Positions 5,108 to 7,975 of a stretch of 7,975 bases of DNA are shown here, one piece after another. This stretch comes from Candidatus Aminicenantota bacterium (lineage in GTDB: Bacteria > Acidobacteriota > Aminicenantia > UBA2199). The notes beneath the pieces are model-generated. The model was not told the origin of the DNA and did no database searches. It saw nothing but the letters and a program-made list of their open reading frames with translations. Within the stretch, counting starts at the first letter, position 1. Each line of letters opens with the position of its first letter. The stretch covers positions 1 through 7,975 of the forward strand of contig JAHELQ010000234.1 in assembly GCA_024644125.1 (NCBI GenBank). Direction: 5' to 3'. Position numbers and translations under genes: made by a program.

Positions 5108-7975
5108 GAGAGTTTCTTCCATAGTGACGAGGCTGTCTTCCAGCGATGTGTCGATGGCGGCGATATCTTGTTTTGCGCCGCAGTTACCGGCGCGAAGATC
5201 TTCTAGATAAGCGCAAAAACTTTTGACTGTGGGGTATTCGAACATTTTTAACACGGGAATATCCAGCTCTAGTTGGTGATTTAAACGATTGGTCGCCTGG
5301 ATGATGGAGAGCGAGTTGCCGCCGATTTCGAAGAAATTGTCGGTGATTCCAATTTGAGGAATGTTCAGTAATTCCTGCCAGGCGCCTGCTACGATGGCTT
5401 CCATATCATTTGACGGTGGCTGGAATGCATGCGAAGTTTCTATCTCGATAGACTCCAATAATTGACGATCGATTGATCCATCATCGTTGATGGGGATGTG
5501 CTCCAAATGCAATAGGCGAATGACCGGGAGCCGGCCGCCGAGGCGAGCTCGAAGATGCTCTAGAAGGTCGTTCTTGTCGATGGTTCGTTTGCTGACGATA
5601 CATCCGTTTAGATGTTCACCTCCCGGTCCACCCGCTCTCACCACCACCGCCTGCTCGATGAATGAGTACTCTGCGAGAGCCAGCTCCACCTCCGTTTGAG
5701 GCAAATCTTCCCGCTTGTCCTCTGCCGGTTTCGCTGCCGGCAGCAGTCCCGCTTCCTTTGTCCTGCGCAATTGGCCGGAGCTAATGAACGGGATGCCGGT
5801 GCCGGCAGTGGTGTCCGGTTCTGGAAGGGCTTTTCGATTCACTTTGCCGTTGGCGGTAAGAGGCATGCTGTCGAGGGGGACAAAAAACGCCGGTATCATG
5901 TAGGCCGGGAGTCTTTCCGCCAGATGTTCTTTCAGGTCTTTGGTCCCGCCTTGTTGGTGGCACACGATGTAGGCGCATAAATAGGTACGACCGCCGGCGT
6001 CTTTTTTGTCAACCACCACAGCCTCTCTCACCTGGCTATGGCCCAGCAGGGCGTGTTCGATTTCTCCCAGTTCGATTCTGAAGCCGCGAATCTTGACCTG
6101 GTAATCTTTACGGCCTTTGAATTCAAGTGTGCCGTCTTCCAGGAAACGGCCCAGGTCGCCGGTTTTGTAAAGACGAATCGTAGGGTCTTGCTGGAAGGGA
6201 TCGATGGTGAATGCGGCGGCGGTCCGTTCGACATCATTGATATAACCGCGGCCTACCGAGATCCCTGAGACCACGATTTCGCCGACCACGCCGATAGGGC
6301 AGAGATTCATCTCTTTGTCCACCACATAGAGTTTTATATTAGGCAGCGGTTTTCCCAGTGGCACATCCACTCTTCTCACTGGTTCAGTCATGATGTAATG
6401 GGTTACATTGTCCGAGGCTTCGGTAGGGCCGTAGCCGTTGACCATCGGTGTGCCAGGATAGAGGGTTAGCCACTGGTTTACCAAATCCGGCTTCACCGCT
6501 TCTCCGATGACAATGAGATGACGGAGCTCCGGCAGGGGAACCGGGTTGTAGGCCAGTGTGTCCAATAGTACAGCCAGATAAGAGGGGACGGTCTGCAAAA
6601 CAGTGATTCTATCTTTCCCCACCAATTGAATGTAGCGCTGGGTTTCCAGTACCAGTTCAGTGGGATAGACGATGGACATACCGCCGCGCAGAAGGGGGCA
6701 GAAATATTGCCAGACTGAAATGTCAAAGGTGTGGGAGGCGCTTTGAGCCATAATCGTGCGCTCGTTTATGTCAAGGTCGTCGATTTTGATCTGTAAATGG
6801 TTCATCATGCCCAGGTGCTCCACCACCGCTCCTTTTGGAGATCCGGTGGAGCCGGAGGTGAAGATAATATAGGCCGGGTCGTGAATGGAGGTGGCGACCG
6901 AGGGTGGATGACTGGACGCTTGCAGCCATTCATCCAGGTTTTCAGCGGTGATCACTGTCGTGACGACTGCGTTTGCCAGGATGGTGCGGATCCGTTGCTC
7001 TGGGTATTGAGGATCGATTGGGATGTAGTGGCAGCCCGCTTTCCAGATGGCGAGAATCGCCTGGGCCATACGGATGGAGCGCTCGATAATCACCGCCACC
7101 GCGCGATTGGGTTCAAGGCCCCGGGCTATGAGCCAATTGGCCCATTGGTTCGAAGTTTTGTCCAGTTCACTGTAGGTGATGGTTTGGTCATGGAACGTGA
7201 TTGCCGGGGAATTGGGAGTGCGCGCCGCTTGCCGGGTGAATTGTACATGATAGGGGTGGGTGGGAATCGGGGCGTCGGTGTCGTTGAATGCCTGCAATAG
7301 TAATAGCCGCTCGTGAGCCGGCACAATGTCGATGGCAGCGATGTTGGCGTGGGGATCGTCCAGGATCGAGTCGATGATGCAGTTCAAATATTCGCTAAAG
7401 CGCTGGATTGTGGTCTTCTTGAAAAGCGAGGCGCCATAGATGAAACGGAATGTCAGCCGGTCGTCCGCCACTCCCGCAGCCAGCATGAGATCGAATTTCG
7501 ATGTTTTCACTTCATAATCACGCCAGACCATATCCAGATCGTATTGGGCCGCCAGGCCGCTTTCCACCGTGTCGAGTGCGAAAAAGGAGTCGAACAGCGG
7601 ACTGCGGCTCACATCCCGGGTGACGGCTATTTTTCCTACCAATTCTTCAAATGGGTATTCCTGGTTTTCGAATGCCTCCAGAGCAGTTTTTTTGGTCTGT
7701 TGCAGCAAGGTTGCGAAGGACGCATCGGCGCGAATCCGGTTGCGCATCACCAGGGTGTTGACAAAGAGCCCCAGCATGGATTCGAGATCCGCGTGTTTGC
7801 GGCCGGTTACCGGCGTTCCCACCAGGATGTCCTCCTGGTTTCCGGTTTTAGAGAGAAATATATTAAAAACCGCCAGCAACAGCATATAGAGCGTGACGTC
7901 CATTTGGGCCGCCAATCGATGCAACCGGTCTTTGGTCTCTTGTTCGATGACGAATCTCAGGCTTCCGCCCAGGGA
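5078..7975 (-). CDS. Non-ribosomal peptide synthetase, C(partial)-A-(degenerate A subdomain)-PCP; 5' end outside window
   Basis: 965 residues are readable (first visible residue = 1) and the frame is open to the window edge. Residues 1-217 are the second half of a condensation domain: GLFVNTLVMR (69-78), ENQEYPFEEL (103-112) and RDVSRSPLF (120-128); its HHxxxDG lies upstream. The adenylation domain (about 245-717) has all core motifs: ITYSEL (266-271), IWKAGCHYIPIDP (310-322), FTSGSTGSPKG (372-382), FDISVW (417-422), NGYGPTE (513-519), YKTGDL (603-608), the GRKDYQVKIRGFRIELGE hinge (621-638), LPAYMIP (689-695) and NGKVNRKAL (709-717, catalytic Lys711). The aligned ten-residue pocket code is D-I-W-Q-I-I-G-D-N-K; I do not recognise a substrate for it. 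After a 44-residue linker comes a second, degenerate A C-terminal subdomain (762-840), then the PCP (855-927, phosphopantetheine Ser888 in IGGNSL) and a 38-residue tail ending DAYEHE that may act in docking. The next gene starts with a KS, so this carrier probably hands its chain to the PKS module. Confidence 0.95.
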   Translation of the reverse strand, partial: SLGGSLRFVIEQETKDRLHRLAAQMDVTLYMLLLAVFNIFLSKTGNQEDILVGTPVTGRKHADLESMLGLFVNTLVMRNRIRADASFATLLQQTKKTALEAFENQEYPFEELVGKIAVTRDVSRSPLFDSFFALDTVESGLAAQYDLDMVWRDYEVKTSKFDLMLAAGVADDRLTFRFIYGASLFKKTTIQRFSEYLNCIIDSILDDPHANIAAIDIVPAHERLLLLQAFNDTDAPIPTHPYHVQFTRQAARTPNSPAITFHDQTITYSELDKTSNQWANWLIARGLEPNRAVAVIIERSIRMAQAILAIWKAGCHYIPIDPQYPEQRIRTILANAVVTTVITAENLDEWLQASSHPPSVATSIHDPAYIIFTSGSTGSPKGAVVEHLGMMNHLQIKIDDLDINERTIMAQSASHTFDISVWQYFCPLLRGGMSIVYPTELVLETQRYIQLVGKDRITVLQTVPSYLAVLLDTLAYNPVPLPELRHLIVIGEAVKPDLVNQWLTLYPGTPMVNGYGPTEASDNVTHYIMTEPVRRVDVPLGKPLPNIKLYVVDKEMNLCPIGVVGEIVVSGISVGRGYINDVERTAAAFTIDPFQQDPTIRLYKTGDLGRFLEDGTLEFKGRKDYQVKIRGFRIELGEIEHALLGHSQVREAVVVDKKDAGGRTYLCAYIVCHQQGGTKDLKEHLAERLPAYMIPAFFVPLDSMPLTANGKVNRKALPEPDTTAGTGIPFISSGQLRRTKEAGLLPAAKPAEDKREDLPQTEVELALAEYSFIEQAVVVRAGGPGGEHLNGCIVSKRTIDKNDLLEHLRARLGGRLPVIRLLHLEHIPINDDGSIDRQLLESIEIETSHAFQPPSNDMEAIVAGAWQELLNIPQIGITDNFFEIGGNSLSIIQATNRLNHQLELDIPVLKMFEYPTVKSFCAYLEDLRAGNCGAKQDIAAIDTSLEDSLVTMEETLGIIDAYEHE
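5456..5692 (-). other. Degenerate second copy of the adenylation C-terminal subdomain between A and PCP
   Basis: Residues 762-840 of the NRPS align with the real A C-terminal subdomain just before it. VELALAEYSFIEQAVVV matches IEHALLGHSQVREAVVV, DLLEHLRARL (803-812) matches DLKEHLAERL (680-689), and INDDGSIDRQLL matches TANGKVNRKAL. The A8 hinge with GRxDxQVKIRG is missing, the LPAYMIP equivalent is GGRLPVI, and the catalytic lysine of NGK is replaced by Ser834 in DGS. It therefore cannot catalyse adenylation by itself. The fold is likely kept because hydrophobic positions are conserved. A structural role, such as a spacer or a docking surface for the PCP or a partner, is possible but inferred; it could also be a leftover of an incomplete module duplication or recombination. 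Confidence 0.75.

Noticed and set aside
7922..7924. TTG at this position as the start codon of the NRPS gene
   Set aside because: The frame is open to the window edge and the 17 residues before it continue the condensation domain; the first half of that domain, including HHxxxDG, must lie upstream.

Overview
The window is an internal piece of a biosynthetic gene cluster for a hybrid non-ribosomal peptide/polyketide. All three genes lie on the minus strand, so the transcript reads from position 7975 down to 1. Two of them are cut by the window edges. The coding DNA has mixed base composition (slightly GC-rich by eye), with a short A/T-rich patch around 630-705 at the last gene junction. The protein style (KS with a DPQVRVFHE motif, KS-AT-T-C architecture, and a B12-type radical SAM partner) reminds me of NRPS/PKS clusters in Acidobacteriota/Aminicenantes-like or deltaproteobacterial-type bacteria. 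That is a recollection of family style, not a taxonomic call.

Layout in transcription order: (1) 7975-5078, the C-terminal 965 residues of an NRPS, with the second half of a condensation domain, a complete adenylation domain, an unexpected second degenerate copy of the adenylation C-terminal subdomain, a peptidyl carrier protein and a short acidic tail. (2) 5097-703, a complete 1464-residue protein with KS-AT-T-C architecture and no ketoreductase, dehydratase or enoylreductase. Its start overlaps the end of the NRPS gene by 20 nt. (3) 659-1, the N-terminal 219 residues of a protein that looks like a cobalamin-binding-domain radical SAM enzyme, 43 nt downstream and preceded by a good ribosome binding site.

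Inferred joint function: the NRPS module activates an amino acid, condenses it onto an upstream chain and passes it to the KS. The AT (malonyl-type signature) loads an extender, giving an unreduced beta-keto unit on the T domain. The terminal C domain then joins this beta-ketoacyl chain to an amino acid that must sit on a carrier protein outside this polypeptide. The radical SAM protein is a plausible tailoring enzyme. No thioesterase, transporter, regulator, promoter or terminator is visible, so the assembly line continues on both sides.

The most unusual item is the tandem degenerate second adenylation subdomain between the A and PCP domains (5456-5692). The abrupt end of the PKS-NRPS protein after a C domain, the radical SAM partner, and the long A-tracts at the start of the radical SAM gene also merit a look.
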